From: Planctomycetota bacterium
GTDB lineage: Bacteria; Planctomycetota; Planctomycetia; Pirellulales; Pirellulaceae
NCBI GenBank assembly: GCA_026692905.1
Contig: JAPLNL010000119.1
Coordinates: 1-64,000, forward strand
Direction: 5' to 3'
Length of the DNA stretch: 64,000 nt
The notes under the pieces are model-generated. The model searched no databases. It saw nothing but the letters and a program-made list of their open reading frames with translations, and had not been told where the DNA came from. Shown here one piece after another: positions 1 through 9,296 of the stretch (its first letter is position 1; each line of letters starts with the position of its first letter). Made by a program: the position numbers and the translations under genes.

Positions 1-55
1 GAGGCTCCTGCCGAGCCATTGACGTAACAAGCTCGGCAGGAGCCTCGCACTCCCG
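1..55. repeat. GAGGCTCCTGCCGAGC palindromic repeat, copy 1
   Basis: An inverted repeat with arms GAGGCTCCTGCCGAGC and GCTCGGCAGGAGCCTC around a short spacer. A second copy lies at 2356-2418 with the same arms and the same CACTCCC/CACCCTCCC-type right flank. The copy may extend beyond the left edge of the window. It is an intergenic repeat that would form a strong hairpin. Confidence 0.8.
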
Positions 56-157
56 TTGAAATTGCAAGCAATTCCAAAAAGAAAGTGAGACATAGCCACT
101 AGATTTGGGAACAAAAGTTGCGAAGGAACACTAATGGCTCGCCACCAATTGCCTTTC

Positions 158-622
158 CTATTGGTTTCGACCACTCCAATCCCCAAGAGTAAGCAAAATC
201 ATTCCAAGAATAGTTCCGCAACTCGCAAATTGTATTAGGATTGCCCCGAGCAAAACATTTCCACATTCTCCTTGAAATTCGACGATCTGGCGTTGCAGTT
301 CTGCAATCAGCGCTACGGAAGAAACGATCGCACCTACCGACCACACGTTAAACGTTATATTTGCAAAGCGACGTGATGATCGCAACCGCGCCGCCAACGC
401 CGACATCTGCAAAAGAACGTATGCAATCGGATACACGACGAACCAACTTGCGTGTCCTTCAAGCATGTTGATAGGCGTGAAAGCCAAAATAAGCCCACCG
501 AAAAACAGGCCCGGAAGAAGTGAAACAATAGCGACGGAAAGCCACAAAACGCTCCCACGAGCAGAATCTTGCGACTTGTCTTGATCGCTTGATGTGCCAT
601 CGATTCCGAGAGGCCGTTTCAT
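158..622 (-). CDS. hypothetical four-helix membrane protein
   Basis: A 154-residue protein I do not recognise. After a polar N-terminus rich in S, D and K (residues 1-22) it has four hydrophobic segments at about 25-48, 60-78, 90-107 and 122-145, so it is probably an inner-membrane protein with both ends inside. The start is the ATG at 622; no alternative fits better. It stands alone: the next gene is divergent and begins 290 bases away. There are no catalytic motifs. The four segments and normal codon use support a real gene, but the function is unknown. Confidence 0.6.
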   Translation of the reverse strand: MKRPLGIDGTSSDQDKSQDSARGSVLWLSVAIVSLLPGLFFGGLILAFTPINMLEGHASWFVVYPIAYVLLQMSALAARLRSSRRFANITFNVWSVGAIVSSVALIAELQRQIVEFQGECGNVLLGAILIQFASCGTILGMILLTLGDWSGRNQ

Positions 623-911
623 GATGCTCCGATGGACGAACTTGTAGTTCTCCCCGTTTGGGATCCGTTATCCCTGAATGTATGGGACTTATCGCTGATT
701 TGCAATTTAATTATCCCTCGCACTCCGCAGTTATACCGGTTACATAGCCGTTCTTCGCATCCTCAGGCATTGAAGTCCGCTATGAAGTAGACATCTAAGC
801 GAGGCATCGCCCTAGGCTTATAGGCTGTGCCGACGTGCTTACACTCCCAATAAAGGCTATACTCGTACATTGCTATCCCTCCAAAACCCCTTCCACTCCA
901 CCGAGGTCACT

Positions 912-2264
912 ATGCCCCAATTTTCGGATGTTTCACGGCGTCGCTTTCTTCAGATCACTGCAGGAAGCTCGATCGCTTGTTCGCTGTTGAGTTCCCCAGG
1001 TCGCGCTAGAGCACACAACGACAAACTGAACCTAGCGTTTGTTGGTGTTGGAGGACGCGGCGGCGGGAACTTGAACTCGCTTTATGATACCGGCTCGGTA
1101 AACGTAGTCGGCATTTGTGATGTGAATAGCCAGCACTTGGATCGAACGGCCGAACGTCATAAACGCGCTCGGCGCTATACCGATTTTCGACGCATGATGG
1201 ACGAGCTTGCAGATGTCGACGCGGTTGTGGTTAGCACGACCGAACACACGCATGCGTTCGCGACACTTCCTGCTTTGCAACAGAAAAAACCTGTCTACTG
1301 CGAAAAGCCTCTGACGCACAATATTGGCGAAGCCCATCGCATCATGCAAGCTGCCAAAGAAGCGAACGTTGCGACCCAAATGGGAACTCAAATTCACGGC
1401 ATGCCAAACTACCGACGCGTCGTTGAATTGATTCAGTCCAAAGCCATCGGCAATGTCCACGAAGCCCACGTTTGGACTTCGCGCGCATGGGGACTCCAAA
1501 GCAAAGAGGATTCCGATGCAAACAAGGACATCGTCTATGTCACTGACCGACCGGCTGAAAAGATGGACGTGCCCGCCAACTTGGACTGGGAGGCTTGGAT
1601 CGGACCGGCTCCGATGCGGCCTTATCATGATGTCTATTTACCCGGTCCAAAATGGTATCGCTGGTGGGACTTCGGCAGTGGAACCATGTCGGATCTTGGA
1701 AGCCACATGAATGACTTGCCCTTTTGGGCGCTCAAACTCGATGCACCGCGAACCGTAGAAGCGATCGGCGACAAACCTCATCGCGAAATTGCCCCCGCAT
1801 CCATGACCGCGATCTACGAATATGGTCCGCGTGAGGGGATGCCTGCATGCAAAGTCTCGTGGTACCAAGGAACTCACAAACCGCAAATTTGGAAGGACAA
1901 AGGCATTCCGCAATGGAACTCCGGAATCCTGTTTATTGGCGACAAGGGAATGGTGCTCTCGGACTACGACAAGCACGTATTGCTTCCAGAGGAGAAGTTC
2001 GTCGACTTCGTTCGACCGGAGCAGTTTATTCCAAACTCGCCGGGCCAACACGAAGAATGGCTATTGGCAATTCAAAACGGCACACCTACCGGCAGTCCGT
2101 TTAGCTACGCAGGACTTCTCACTATTGCCAACCATCTCGGTAACGTCGCATTCCGATCCAATCAGAAATTGGAATGGGATGCAAAGCAGCTGCGAGCTAC
2201 CAATTGCCCACAAGCGGACGAATTTATCTCTCGTAAACCGAGAGCGGGCTGGTCGCTGGCTTAA
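912..2264 (+). CDS. Gfo/Idh/MocA family oxidoreductase, Tat-exported
   Basis: A 450-residue NAD(P)-dependent sugar-type dehydrogenase of the Gfo/Idh/MocA family. Residues 8-35 form a twin-arginine signal (SRRRFLQ followed by a hydrophobic stretch and an Ala-rich end), so it should be exported folded with its cofactor. The Rossmann motif VGVGGRGGG follows at about residue 45. The family's EKP motif is present as CEKPLTHN, and the C-terminal domain has [12 protein letters not shown]. The ATG at 912 was chosen over an upstream TTG at 870 because it puts the signal at the N-terminus and has GAGG seven bases upstream. A TATACT box lies at 858-863. Planctomycetes carry many such exported paralogues; the substrate cannot be read from the sequence. 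Confidence 0.9.
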   Translation: MPQFSDVSRRRFLQITAGSSIACSLLSSPGRARAHNDKLNLAFVGVGGRGGGNLNSLYDTGSVNVVGICDVNSQHLDRTAERHKRARRYTDFRRMMDELADVDAVVVSTTEHTHAFATLPALQQKKPVYCEKPLTHNIGEAHRIMQAAKEANVATQMGTQIHGMPNYRRVVELIQSKAIGNVHEAHVWTSRAWGLQSKEDSDANKDIVYVTDRPAEKMDVPANLDWEAWIGPAPMRPYHDVYLPGPKWYRWWDFGSGTMSDLGSHMNDLPFWALKLDAPRTVEAIGDKPHREIAPASMTAIYEYGPREGMPACKVSWYQGTHKPQIWKDKGIPQWNSGILFIGDKGMVLSDYDKHVLLPEEKFVDFVRPEQFIPNSPGQHEEWLLAIQNGTPTGSPFSYAGLLTIANHLGNVAFRSNQKLEWDAKQLRATNCPQADEFISRKPRAGWSLA

Positions 2265-2289
2265 GGCTAGTCGTGTTGGAAGTGCGAGC

Positions 2290-2342
2290 TCACTCTCGGC
2301 AAGAGTGACCCACGTGGGGCACTCTTGCTGGGTGTGCCGTTA
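2290..2342. repeat. CACTCTCGGCAAGAGTG hairpin repeat, copy 1
   Basis: An imperfect inverted repeat, CGGCAAGAGTG ... CACTCTTGCTG, around an ACCCACGTGGGG core. It starts 26 bases after the oxidoreductase stop codon. Related copies occur at 34527-34555 and 38090-38121. It could act as a terminator-like structure at the gene end. Confidence 0.65.
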
Positions 2343-2355
2343 AAGTTCATTACTT

Positions 2356-2419
2356 GGGAGGGCGAGGCTCCTGCCGAGCCATTGTGACGCCACGGTTCGG
2401 CAGGAGCCTCACCCTCCCA
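2356..2419. repeat. GAGGCTCCTGCCGAGC palindromic repeat, copy 2
   Basis: The same arms as the repeat at 1-55, here bounded by GGGAGGGC on the left and CACCCTCCC on the right, which lengthens the dyad. It lies between two convergent genes, 16 bases from the stop codon of the minus-strand gene at 2435. This is a plausible place for a bidirectional terminator. Confidence 0.75.
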
Positions 2420-2434
2420 TAGGTTTTCAGGCAC

Positions 2435-3283
2435 CTATGCCCCAGCTTCTAGAATCGTACCTGACACTTCTGTGGTATCGTTTCTTACTTCGGATGGTTT
2501 CACATCTGCGTCGCTAACTTTGACTGAATAAGTTCCGAGCCATCCAATCGTTTTTCGCACTGCCCAATAGTTTCCATAGACTAACGACGCGAGCATCAGG
2601 ACCGCTCCAACGACGAAGCCAATCGGAGTGGTAAACAGAAATGCACACAGCAACGCATTAATCAAAAAGAATGGGACCGCGATCATGCCGATCGAAGCGA
2701 TTTTCTGTCCTGTCAAAAGTCCGTTCGAATGCCGAATTCGCCAGAACGATACGATGGATGCTATCGATCCTGCGAAAATCATGAAGAAGCTTCCAACAGC
2801 AAAAACTTCACCGCCATGACGTCCTGACAGCAGGGCCATTTGAAATAGCAAGACCCCGATACAAATCGCCCCAACGCCCCCAATCGCCATCCAGTCGACG
2901 GAGGGTGTTGTACGCTTTTGGGTATTCAAGAATGTCTTTAGATAAGCGAAACCAAATTTTCTCTCCGAAGGTTTTGGAGCTTTCGCGGTCGCTGGAGATG
3001 GTGATGTCGATGTGGATTCAACCGCAGCCGTATCCAGTGGCGCCGCATAGGACTCAGGGGGATCCATCGATTCGATGATTCCTTTGACAAGTTCTAGACT
3101 TAATTCTGAACCCGATTCTACTTTTCGCTCAATCATCAAGTGGATTTGCGTTTCCACTTCGGAGCAGATACTTGTTCGCTCCGCGCGAGCGATCCCCCTA
3201 GTTAAAAGCACTTGCTCAATGCGATCGACAAAGGCATTGATCGTTTGCGTGATGATTTCCGGATATGCTTCGTTCGTTTCCAT
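2435..3283 (-). CDS. HAAS-like membrane protein, PadR partner
   Basis: A 282-residue protein with a cytosolic helical N-terminus (about 1-90) resembling the HAAS/DUF1700 signalling domain. That region has long amphipathic helices and a PPESYA stretch at about 75. A low-complexity linker rich in S, T, P and A follows (90-110), then four hydrophobic segments between about 135 and 250. The ATG at 3283 has AAAGGA about ten bases upstream. It lies 48 bases after the PadR gene on the same strand. PadR regulators are often paired with HAAS-type membrane proteins, thought to couple a membrane signal to the regulator. The signal is unknown. The family call is by architecture and context, not by a strong motif. 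Confidence 0.7.
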   Translation of the reverse strand: METNEAYPEIITQTINAFVDRIEQVLLTRGIARAERTSICSEVETQIHLMIERKVESGSELSLELVKGIIESMDPPESYAAPLDTAAVESTSTSPSPATAKAPKPSERKFGFAYLKTFLNTQKRTTPSVDWMAIGGVGAICIGVLLFQMALLSGRHGGEVFAVGSFFMIFAGSIASIVSFWRIRHSNGLLTGQKIASIGMIAVPFFLINALLCAFLFTTPIGFVVGAVLMLASLVYGNYWAVRKTIGWLGTYSVKVSDADVKPSEVRNDTTEVSGTILEAGA

Positions 3284-3331
3284 GGTGATCCAGTCCTTTT
3301 TGATTCGATTTACAGTAAGGTAAAGTGATCG

Positions 3332-3655
3332 CTAGGAAGCGACCGAATTTTCGTGTTGTGACAGCAAACTCGAAACACTATCGACGATTGTGCCCCATGC
3401 ACTCGACAACTCATTGAGTCGTTTATTCCCAGCTGCGGATAAGCTGTAATAGCGACGAGCGGGGCCGTTCGGACTCTTGGCCATGCGGTGCTTCAGAAGC
3501 CCGTCGCTAGAAAGTCTCGCTAATAGCGGATAAACGGTGCTCTCCGTCACCTCCATCCCTGGAATCTTCCCAAGCGTTTCGACGATCGCATAACCATAGG
3601 TTTCGCCCCGAGTAACGACAGCCAGAACGCAGAGTTCCAAAATGCCCTTACGCAC
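3332..3655 (-). CDS. PadR family transcriptional regulator
   Basis: A winged-helix DNA-binding protein. From the GTG at 3655 it gives 107 residues, the usual size of a one-domain PadR. The core motifs run in order: RKGILELCVL, YGYAIVETL, TESTVYPLLARLSSDGLL and ARRYYSLSAAG. The frame is open upstream to a TTG at 3802, but those extra 49 residues do not look like PadR; the stretch just before the GTG (NAKTGL) does resemble the usual family N-terminus, so the true start may be a weak or non-standard codon near 3676. No candidate has a good ribosome site. It probably represses its own operon with the HAAS-like protein downstream. A small perfect dyad (ACACA-T-TGTGT, 3846-3856) lies upstream and could be an operator. 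Confidence 0.8.
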   Translation of the reverse strand: MRKGILELCVLAVVTRGETYGYAIVETLGKIPGMEVTESTVYPLLARLSSDGLLKHRMAKSPNGPARRYYSLSAAGNKRLNELSSAWGTIVDSVSSLLSQHENSVAS

Positions 3656-3991
3656 CAGTCCCGTTTTTGCGTTGACTTGATTTGCTCCGCGGTATTGGCC
3701 AGCATTTTTGTCGAAGGCGGCGTCTTGGACGTAAAGTTGATGGTCAAACTCCTCATACTCATGGAACCAAAAACTGCGACCCCTTGCCGGACAGTCGAGC
3801 AAAAAGATTGGTGTTCGAGACCGATACGATCTTTTGTGAAAAACAACACATTGTGTGGCGTTCCTTAACTTAAGACTTGGGCGATGCGACTCTACTCAGT
3901 GCTCCAAGGACGATGGACGAAGCGTTCCAGTTCCCGCAAATGGCGATTGCTCTGGCTTTCCGTGCAGTCTTGCGAAACAAGAAGCGCGTTA

Positions 3992-4095
3992 GCCACGAAA
4001 AGGCACAAAAAGCACAAAAGAAGGGCGAGGGTTCTCTTCAGCCAAAACGAAAGAAATCGCTCCTGCTTTTTGTGGGTTCTGTGCCTTTTTGTGGC
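3992..4095. repeat. long GCCACGAAAAGGCACAAAA inverted repeat
   Basis: Arms GCCACGAAAAGGCACAAAAA (3992-4011) and CTTTTTGTGGGTTCTGTGCC... ending GTGGC (about 4065-4095) are imperfect reverse complements separated by about 50 bases. A similar A-rich long inverted repeat lies at 47432-47591. An open frame crosses it but has no coding character. The rest of the 3656-4291 gap holds only the short hairpin at 4164 and the gyrB promoter. Confidence 0.65.
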
Positions 4096-4163
4096 CAGAA
4101 CAAGCCGATAAGGGCCTTGCTCATTTACAGGCCTTCGAAATAGCGCGTTGATGGAGATGGAAT

Positions 4164-4184
4164 CGAAAGTCTTGCCGACTTTCG
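4164..4184. repeat. single CGAAAGTC hairpin
   Basis: CGAAAGTC-ttgcc-GACTTTCG forms an 8-bp perfect stem with a five-base loop. The same stem occurs inside the two-hairpin elements at 7488-7556 and 30528-30601, so this looks like a half-element of that family. Confidence 0.6.
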
Positions 4185-4227
4185 AGGCCCAAAAGGCTAT
4201 TTAGGCCAATCGCAAAACTCGGAAAAA

Positions 4228-4236
4228 TGGTATACT
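4228..4236 (+). promoter_or_regulatory. probable extended -10 promoter of gyrB
   Basis: TGGTATACT matches an extended -10 box (TGnTATAAT) and lies 56 bases upstream of the gyrB start. No convincing -35 box is visible at the usual distance, which is normal for extended -10 promoters. Confidence 0.4.
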
Positions 4237-4291
4237 GCCGCCTTACCTTTGAACTTCGGAAATCCTTGCGATTTTCGCTTTGTTGCCCTGG

Positions 4292-6853
4292 ATGGAATTC
4301 TCAGAAATCGAACATATGAACGCACCTACCGAACCGCCAAACGATCCAAATCTGGAACTCGCAAGCGATGGCGTGCCTCAACACGGCTCGGAATACAATT
4401 CAGAAGACCTTAAGCATCTAAGCGACTTGGAGCACGTCCGAAAACGCCCCGGAATGTACATCGGCGACACCACCCTCAAAGGCCTGCACCACTTGGCCTA
4501 CGAAGTCGTCGACAACTCCATCGACGAGGCCATGGCCAAATACGCCAAAGTTGTCTCGGTCACCATCAACGCCGACGGCTCCGTCACCGTCGAAGATGAC
4601 GGCCGTGGCATCCCTGTCGAAACGCACGCTCAGCTCACCGAGATGATGCAACGCGAAATGAGCACCCTCGAAGGGGTGATGACGGTCCTCAAATTCGGTG
4701 GCAAGTTCGAAAAGAGTGCCTACAAAACCTCGGGCGGTCTTCACGGTGTCGGTGTTACCGTCGTGAACTTCCTGTCCCAATGGTGCGAGGTCGAGGTCAG
4801 CCGAGACGGCAAAGTTTGGACACAGTCGTACGAACGCGGCGTCGCTACTGGACCTGTTCGAGAAGCTGGCATTACCACCAAACGCGGAACGAAAACGACG
4901 TTCAAGCCCGATAGTCAGATCTTTCCGAACACCAAGTACACCTACGACATCCTCGTCAAGCGCCTTCAAGAACTGGCGTTTCTGAACAGCGGAGTCCGCA
5001 TCAAAGTCAAAGACGAACGGACCGGACAAGCGGACGATTTCCTCTACGAACGAGGCATCGTCGAATTTGTCGAATACCTGAATCGAGCCAGCGAAGTTGT
5101 TCACAAAGACGTGATCTTGATCGAAGGCCAAAAGGACGACCTCGGCTTTACGATCGCGTTGCAATACTCGGAGGAGTACACCGAGAACTTGCACTCCTAC
5201 GTTAATAACATCAACACGATCGAAGGTGGTACGCACGTATCAGGCTTCCGTTCTGCTTTGACGCGAACTCTGAATGCTTATGGCAAGAAAGAGAACCTGT
5301 TCAAGGACCTGACTCCAACCGGCGACGACTTTCGCGAAGGCCTGACCTGCGTGATCTCGGTCCGCGTCGGCACTCCCCAATTCGAAGGCCAAACCAAGAC
5401 CAAACTCGGTAACAGCGAAGTCGAAGGCATCGTCAACTCGGCGGTCGGCGATGGTCTTTCGAAGTATCTCGAGGAGAACCCAAAGAACGCTCGGCTCTTG
5501 GTCAAAAAGGGCTTGCTCGCAGCCGAAGCCCGCGAAGCCGCCAAAAAGGCCAAAGACATCCTCCGCAATCGAAAGAGCGTTCTCGGCGGCGGTGGCCTGC
5601 CAGGCAAACTGCGTGACTGCATCAGCAACAAAATGGAAGAGTGTGAACTCTACCTCGTCGAAGGTGATTCGGCAGGTGGAAGCGCCGAAGGTGGCCGTTT
5701 CCGGGACACGCAGGCAATCCTGCCTCTGCGTGGTAAGATCATCAACGCTTACAAGAGTCGCGAGGACAAAGTGCTGGCAAACGAAGAAGTCATGAGCATG
5801 ATCCAAGCCATCGGCTGTGGGATCGGTCTTGACCAAGACGTCGCCAAACGCCGCTACAACCGCATCATTATCATGACCGACGCGGACATCGACGGTTCGC
5901 ACATTCGTACGCTATTGCTCTGCTTCTTCTATCGACAAATGTACCAACTGGTCGCCGGTGGCCACGTCTACCTGGCCCAACCGCCGTTGTTCCGAGTTGT
6001 TCGAGGCAAAAAAGAACGGTACTACGTTCAAACCGAAGAGGAAATGAAGTTCCAGCTTCTGGAACGAGGACTCAACGATAGCTACTTCGTGGGCGATGAA
6101 GGCCGAAAAATCGAAGGCGCTGAAATGCGAAAGCTTTGTATCACGTTGGCCTCGATGGAAGACGCAATGCTAACCCTGGAACGACGAGGTATCTCGTTGC
6201 GTGTCCATACCGAGCGTATGGAAGTTGAAACAGGACGGCTGCCTGTGTTCCACCTTGACATGGGCACGGAGGACCATTGGTTCGTCACTCGCGACAAGCT
6301 GGACGAATTTCTCGCAGCTAAAAAAGTGCTCGTTGATTCAGCACCCGCAACGACGCCGGCTCCATCGACGTCGCCAACGGATGACACGTCTGTTGCAAAA
6401 CCGAACCCGCCCGAAGTAGCTCCTGCCTCGCACATTTCTGAACTATTCGAAGTGCGAACCATCAACTCCGGCCTCAAAGAACTTGCTGCCTTTGGATTCT
6501 CCATTGAGGATCTCATCCCGAAGGATCGAACCGGAGCGACCGACTCCCGCTTCTATCTCTATCGCGAAGAGACAGCCATCGGTCTCGAAGACTTGCGAGG
6601 ACTACTCCCAGGCATTCGCGAATCAGGTCGACGTGGTCTCTCGGTAACTCGCTTTAAGGGACTGGGTGAAATGAACGCGGAAGAGCTCCGCGAAACAACC
6701 TTGGATCCTTCGAACCGAACCGTTGTCAAGGTGCAACTCACCGACGCCGCCGCAGCCGACGAAATGTTCCGAGTCTTGATGGGGGACAAAGTTGAGCCGC
6801 GACGTGAATTCATTGAAAAGCATGCTCTCGACGTGCGAAACTTGGACGTATAA
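4292..6853 (+). CDS. gyrB: DNA gyrase subunit B
   Basis: The ATPase subunit of DNA gyrase, 853 residues, which works with GyrA to introduce negative supercoils. The GHKL ATPase region shows [10 protein letters not shown] (about 70), DGRGIP (about 105) and GGLHGVG (about 147). The TOPRIM domain shows the EGDSAGGSA nucleophile-side motif (about 455) and DADIDGSHI (about 529). The C-terminus has RFKGLGEMN (about 786). Between the TOPRIM acidic motif and that C-terminus there is an insert of roughly 200 residues, including a low-complexity P/T/S stretch near 685-710; its position recalls the extra domain of the long, E. coli-type GyrB. The ATG at 4292 is preferred, but the ATG at 4316 is equally possible. 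The usual dnaA/dnaN/recF neighbours are absent, and hisB follows after 17 bases. Confidence 0.97.
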   Translation: MEFSEIEHMNAPTEPPNDPNLELASDGVPQHGSEYNSEDLKHLSDLEHVRKRPGMYIGDTTLKGLHHLAYEVVDNSIDEAMAKYAKVVSVTINADGSVTVEDDGRGIPVETHAQLTEMMQREMSTLEGVMTVLKFGGKFEKSAYKTSGGLHGVGVTVVNFLSQWCEVEVSRDGKVWTQSYERGVATGPVREAGITTKRGTKTTFKPDSQIFPNTKYTYDILVKRLQELAFLNSGVRIKVKDERTGQADDFLYERGIVEFVEYLNRASEVVHKDVILIEGQKDDLGFTIALQYSEEYTENLHSYVNNINTIEGGTHVSGFRSALTRTLNAYGKKENLFKDLTPTGDDFREGLTCVISVRVGTPQFEGQTKTKLGNSEVEGIVNSAVGDGLSKYLEENPKNARLLVKKGLLAAEAREAAKKAKDILRNRKSVLGGGGLPGKLRDCISNKMEECELYLVEGDSAGGSAEGGRFRDTQAILPLRGKIINAYKSREDKVLANEEVMSMIQAIGCGIGLDQDVAKRRYNRIIIMTDADIDGSHIRTLLLCFFYRQMYQLVAGGHVYLAQPPLFRVVRGKKERYYVQTEEEMKFQLLERGLNDSYFVGDEGRKIEGAEMRKLCITLASMEDAMLTLERRGISLRVHTERMEVETGRLPVFHLDMGTEDHWFVTRDKLDEFLAAKKVLVDSAPATTPAPSTSPTDDTSVAKPNPPEVAPASHISELFEVRTINSGLKELAAFGFSIEDLIPKDRTGATDSRFYLYREETAIGLEDLRGLLPGIRESGRRGLSVTRFKGLGEMNAEELRETTLDPSNRTVVKVQLTDAAAADEMFRVLMGDKVEPRREFIEKHALDVRNLDV

Positions 6854-6870
6854 GAAAGCTCCACAAAAGA

Positions 6871-7464
6871 ATGACGACAAATCGTACAAGCACCGTATCG
6901 AGGCAAACTGCCGAGACCAAGATTGAGTTGAAGCTGTCGCTGGATGGTTCTGGGCAAAATAACATTCACACCGGTGTTGGATTCCTAGATCACATGCTGG
7001 TGCTCCTCGCTCGGCATGCTCTGATCGACCTCGATGTGCATGCTGTTGGCGACCTGCAGGTCGACGCTCACCACACAACGGAGGACATCGGCATTTGTCT
7101 CGGGCAAGCCATGGCGCAATGCCTTGGAGCCAAGAACGGCATTCGCCGTTATGGCCACATGGTTTTGCCGATGGAAGAGACCCTAGTAACCAGCGCTGTC
7201 GATTTCAGCGGCCGTCCTTTTTTGGTCTTTCAAGCCCCGATGCCGTCGCCGAAAATCGGCGATTTCGATAGCGAGCTGGTGGAAGATTTTTGGCAAGGCT
7301 TTGCATCGAATGCGATGTGCAATTTGCACATTCTTTTGCATCACGGTCGCAATACCCACCATATCGCCGAAGCGATCTTCAAGGCAACAGCCAGAGCGAT
7401 CCGAATCGCCTGCGAAATCGATCCACGGCAAACCGGCGTGCCAAGTTCCAAAGGGGTGCTGTAG
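6871..7464 (+). CDS. hisB: imidazoleglycerol-phosphate dehydratase
   Basis: The monofunctional dehydratase of histidine biosynthesis, 197 residues, converting imidazole-glycerol phosphate to imidazole-acetol phosphate with two manganese ions. The metal-binding motifs are all present: [19 protein letters not shown] and [14 protein letters not shown]. Its length is normal for the single-domain enzyme; there is no phosphatase domain. It begins 17 bases after gyrB on the same strand with no promoter visible between them, so it is probably co-transcribed. No other his gene is in the window. Confidence 0.96.
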   Translation: MTTNRTSTVSRQTAETKIELKLSLDGSGQNNIHTGVGFLDHMLVLLARHALIDLDVHAVGDLQVDAHHTTEDIGICLGQAMAQCLGAKNGIRRYGHMVLPMEETLVTSAVDFSGRPFLVFQAPMPSPKIGDFDSELVEDFWQGFASNAMCNLHILLHHGRNTHHIAEAIFKATARAIRIACEIDPRQTGVPSSKGVL

Positions 7465-7487
7465 GCACACCAATTTTTGCATAATCC

Positions 7488-7556
7488 GTAGCGAAAGTCA
7501 CCAAGACTTTCGGTTGAAACATTTCGACGACCGAAACTCTTGACGAGTTTCGCTAC
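7488..7556. repeat. two-hairpin GTAGCGA element, copy 1
   Basis: The element is bounded by GTAG and CTAC and contains two hairpins: CGAAAGTC-accaa-GACTTTCG and CGAAACTC-ttgac-GAGTTTCG. The copy at 30528-30601 has the same two stems in the opposite order. It begins 23 bases after the hisB stop codon. Confidence 0.75.
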
Positions 7557-7569
7557 GAGATATGAACTC

Positions 7570-7614
7570 GTTCCCTGGCTCCGCCTTGGAATGCAATGCA
7601 TCGGAGGCTCCTGC
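7570..7614. repeat. GGCTCCGCCTTGG / GGAGGCTCCTGCG degenerate repeat
   Basis: A short G/C-rich stretch with partial similarity to the GAGGCTCCTGCC repeat at 1-55. The match covers only GGAGGCTCCTGC, so this is a weak relic at most. Confidence 0.3.
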
Positions 7615-7615
7615 G

Positions 7616-7797
7616 TCCTAGCACGACGCGCAAGCTAGTGAATTGGCTCAGCGTCCTAGCACGACGCGCAAGCTAGTGAATTGGCGACTCAGCATCCTAG
7701 CACGACGCGCAAGCTAATGAATTGGCGACTCAGCATCCTAGCACGACGCGCAAGCTAGTGAATTGGCGACTCCTTCACTAGCTTGCGCTTCGTGCTA
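7616..7797. repeat. array of GCACGACGCGCAAGCTAGTG repeats, array 1
   Basis: Four direct copies begin at about 7618, 7655, 7699 and 7739, each followed by AATTGG and a short spacer. A fifth, inverted copy (CACTAGCTTGCGCTTCGTGC) lies at about 7775-7796. One copy carries a G-to-A change. Each unit can fold through CTAGC/GCTAG. The array ends 11 bases from the stop codon of the DUF1501 gene. Other arrays are at 12539-12652 and 38122-38299. Spacers are too short and irregular for CRISPR. Confidence 0.85.
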
Positions 7798-7808
7798 CTA
7801 ATGCTTCA

Positions 7809-9278
7809 TCAAGCCAAAATCTCTCGGATGATTTTGCCTTCTACGTTCGTCAATCGACGTTGGATTCCATTGTGCTCAAAGCTCAGCTTGTGATAATCGA
7901 GCCCGAGCAAGTGGAGAATCGTAGCGTTGAAATGGTATAGCGGATGCACGTCCTCGATCGCTTTCTGCCCCAGTTCGTCTGTCGCACCGTGGCTTACTCC
8001 CGGCTTCACGCCAGCTCCTGTCATCCAACAAGTAAAACCGTCGGGGTTGTGGTCGCGACCTTTGGCCCCTTTTTGAAAGAATGGCATGCGACCAAATTCG
8101 GTGCACCAAACAACTAGAGTACTTTCAAGCAATCCTCGTTGTTTGAGATCGCGAATGAGTGCAGCGGCAGGTTGATCGAGAATCTCTGCGTGGACATCGT
8201 ACTGCTCCTTCAAAGCGTTATGGCCGTCCCAATTGAGCTTGCCACCACTTGCATAGGCTCCGTTAAAGAGTTGCACAAAGCGAACACCTTTTTCGATGAG
8301 GCGACGCGCCAGGATGCAGTTCTTGGCAAAGGCTACTTTGTCAGGATTTTTGGCATCGTCCGCGCCATACATCTTCATGACGTGCGCCGGCTCCGTGTTA
8401 AAGTCGGCGATTTCTGGAACACTCAATTGCATTCTCGCAGCCAGTTCGTAACTGGCAATTCGGGCCGCTAATTTGCTATCGCCTGGGTTAGCCTCCAAAT
8501 GACGCGCGTTCATCTCCCGCAGAAGCGAATGCGCGGCGCGATCCGCATCTTTGGAAACACCGGTCGCTTGCAGGTGCCGCACAGGATCCTTAGAACTCAT
8601 GGTTGTTCCTTGAAATGCGGCGGGCAGGAATCCAGGGCCCCAATTGTTGGAGCCGTTCTGCGGCACGCCACGCGGATCAGGGATCGCAACATAAGCCGGC
8701 AAATCTTGACTCTCGCTCCCCAATGCGTACGTTACCCAAGAACCGAGCGAAGGAAAGCCATCGAGTACGAAACCGGTCGATAGAAAGTTTTCCGCAGGAC
8801 CGTGCGTATTCGACTTGCTCGTCAATGAATGAACAAAGGCGATCTCATCGGAGAGCTCGGCCAGGTGCGGGATCATGTCGCTCACCCATTTGCCAGACTG
8901 CCCACGTTGCCGAAAATCGTATTGCGGTCGAGCCAGATTTCCGGCCGGGCCCTGAAAGGTTACCGAGGGGCCACCCGGCAAAGGCTTGTCGTCCCACTTG
9001 ATCAGTTCCGGCTTGTAGTCCCATGTTTCAAGCTGACTCACAGCACCAGCACAAAAGATGACGACAACATTCTTGGCTTTGGCTGGAAAGTGCGATGGTC
9101 GTGAAGCGTACGGACGAGCAGGATCGATGATCGTTTGAGTATCGGTTGATGCCAGTAATCGATCGCCACCGAGCAAGCTTGCCAGAGCGATCGAACCGAG
9201 CGACGTGGCGTTCTCTGTGAGAAAGTTTCTACGGTCGAGAAGATGCCGGCCAGTGTGGGAAATCGATTCAGGGTTCAT
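7809..9278 (-). CDS. DUF1501 domain protein, Tat-exported
   Basis: A 489-residue member of the DUF1501 family, which has an alkaline-phosphatase/sulfatase-like fold and is abundant in planctomycetes. The N-terminus has the twin-arginine signal [10 protein letters not shown] followed by a hydrophobic stretch (about 16-45). Later motifs typical of the family are [16 protein letters not shown], the AENFLSTGF region, [13 protein letters not shown] and [11 protein letters not shown], ending with [16 protein letters not shown]. It follows the PSCyt1/DUF1553 gene by 18 bases, the standard planctomycete pairing. The biochemical role of the pair is not established; surface polysaccharide processing has been proposed. 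The start at 9278 is the only ATG that keeps the signal. Confidence 0.92.
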   Translation of the reverse strand: MNPESISHTGRHLLDRRNFLTENATSLGSIALASLLGGDRLLASTDTQTIIDPARPYASRPSHFPAKAKNVVVIFCAGAVSQLETWDYKPELIKWDDKPLPGGPSVTFQGPAGNLARPQYDFRQRGQSGKWVSDMIPHLAELSDEIAFVHSLTSKSNTHGPAENFLSTGFVLDGFPSLGSWVTYALGSESQDLPAYVAIPDPRGVPQNGSNNWGPGFLPAAFQGTTMSSKDPVRHLQATGVSKDADRAAHSLLREMNARHLEANPGDSKLAARIASYELAARMQLSVPEIADFNTEPAHVMKMYGADDAKNPDKVAFAKNCILARRLIEKGVRFVQLFNGAYASGGKLNWDGHNALKEQYDVHAEILDQPAAALIRDLKQRGLLESTLVVWCTEFGRMPFFQKGAKGRDHNPDGFTCWMTGAGVKPGVSHGATDELGQKAIEDVHPLYHFNATILHLLGLDYHKLSFEHNGIQRRLTNVEGKIIREILA

Positions 9279-9296
9279 GGTTGCGTTGGTGTTTCG

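Noticed and set aside
3547-3849. A frameshift in the PadR gene, suggested by a second minus-strand frame upstream.
   Set aside because: The 107-residue frame from 3655 already contains a complete PadR domain, so no frameshift is needed. The upstream frame shows no PadR sequence.
3877-4143. An 88-residue open frame on the plus strand.
   Set aside because: It runs through the long inverted repeat at 3992-4095 and its lysine-rich middle is a translation of that repeat. It has no homology-like motif or ribosome site.
4418-5236. Long minus-strand open frames opposite gyrB (also 5240-5902).
   Set aside because: They mirror the codon bias of gyrB. The encoded sequences show no fold or motif, whereas gyrB is certain.
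7616-7797. The repeat array considered as a CRISPR.
   Set aside because: Spacers are only about 10-20 bases and near-identical, orientation flips, and no cas gene is near.
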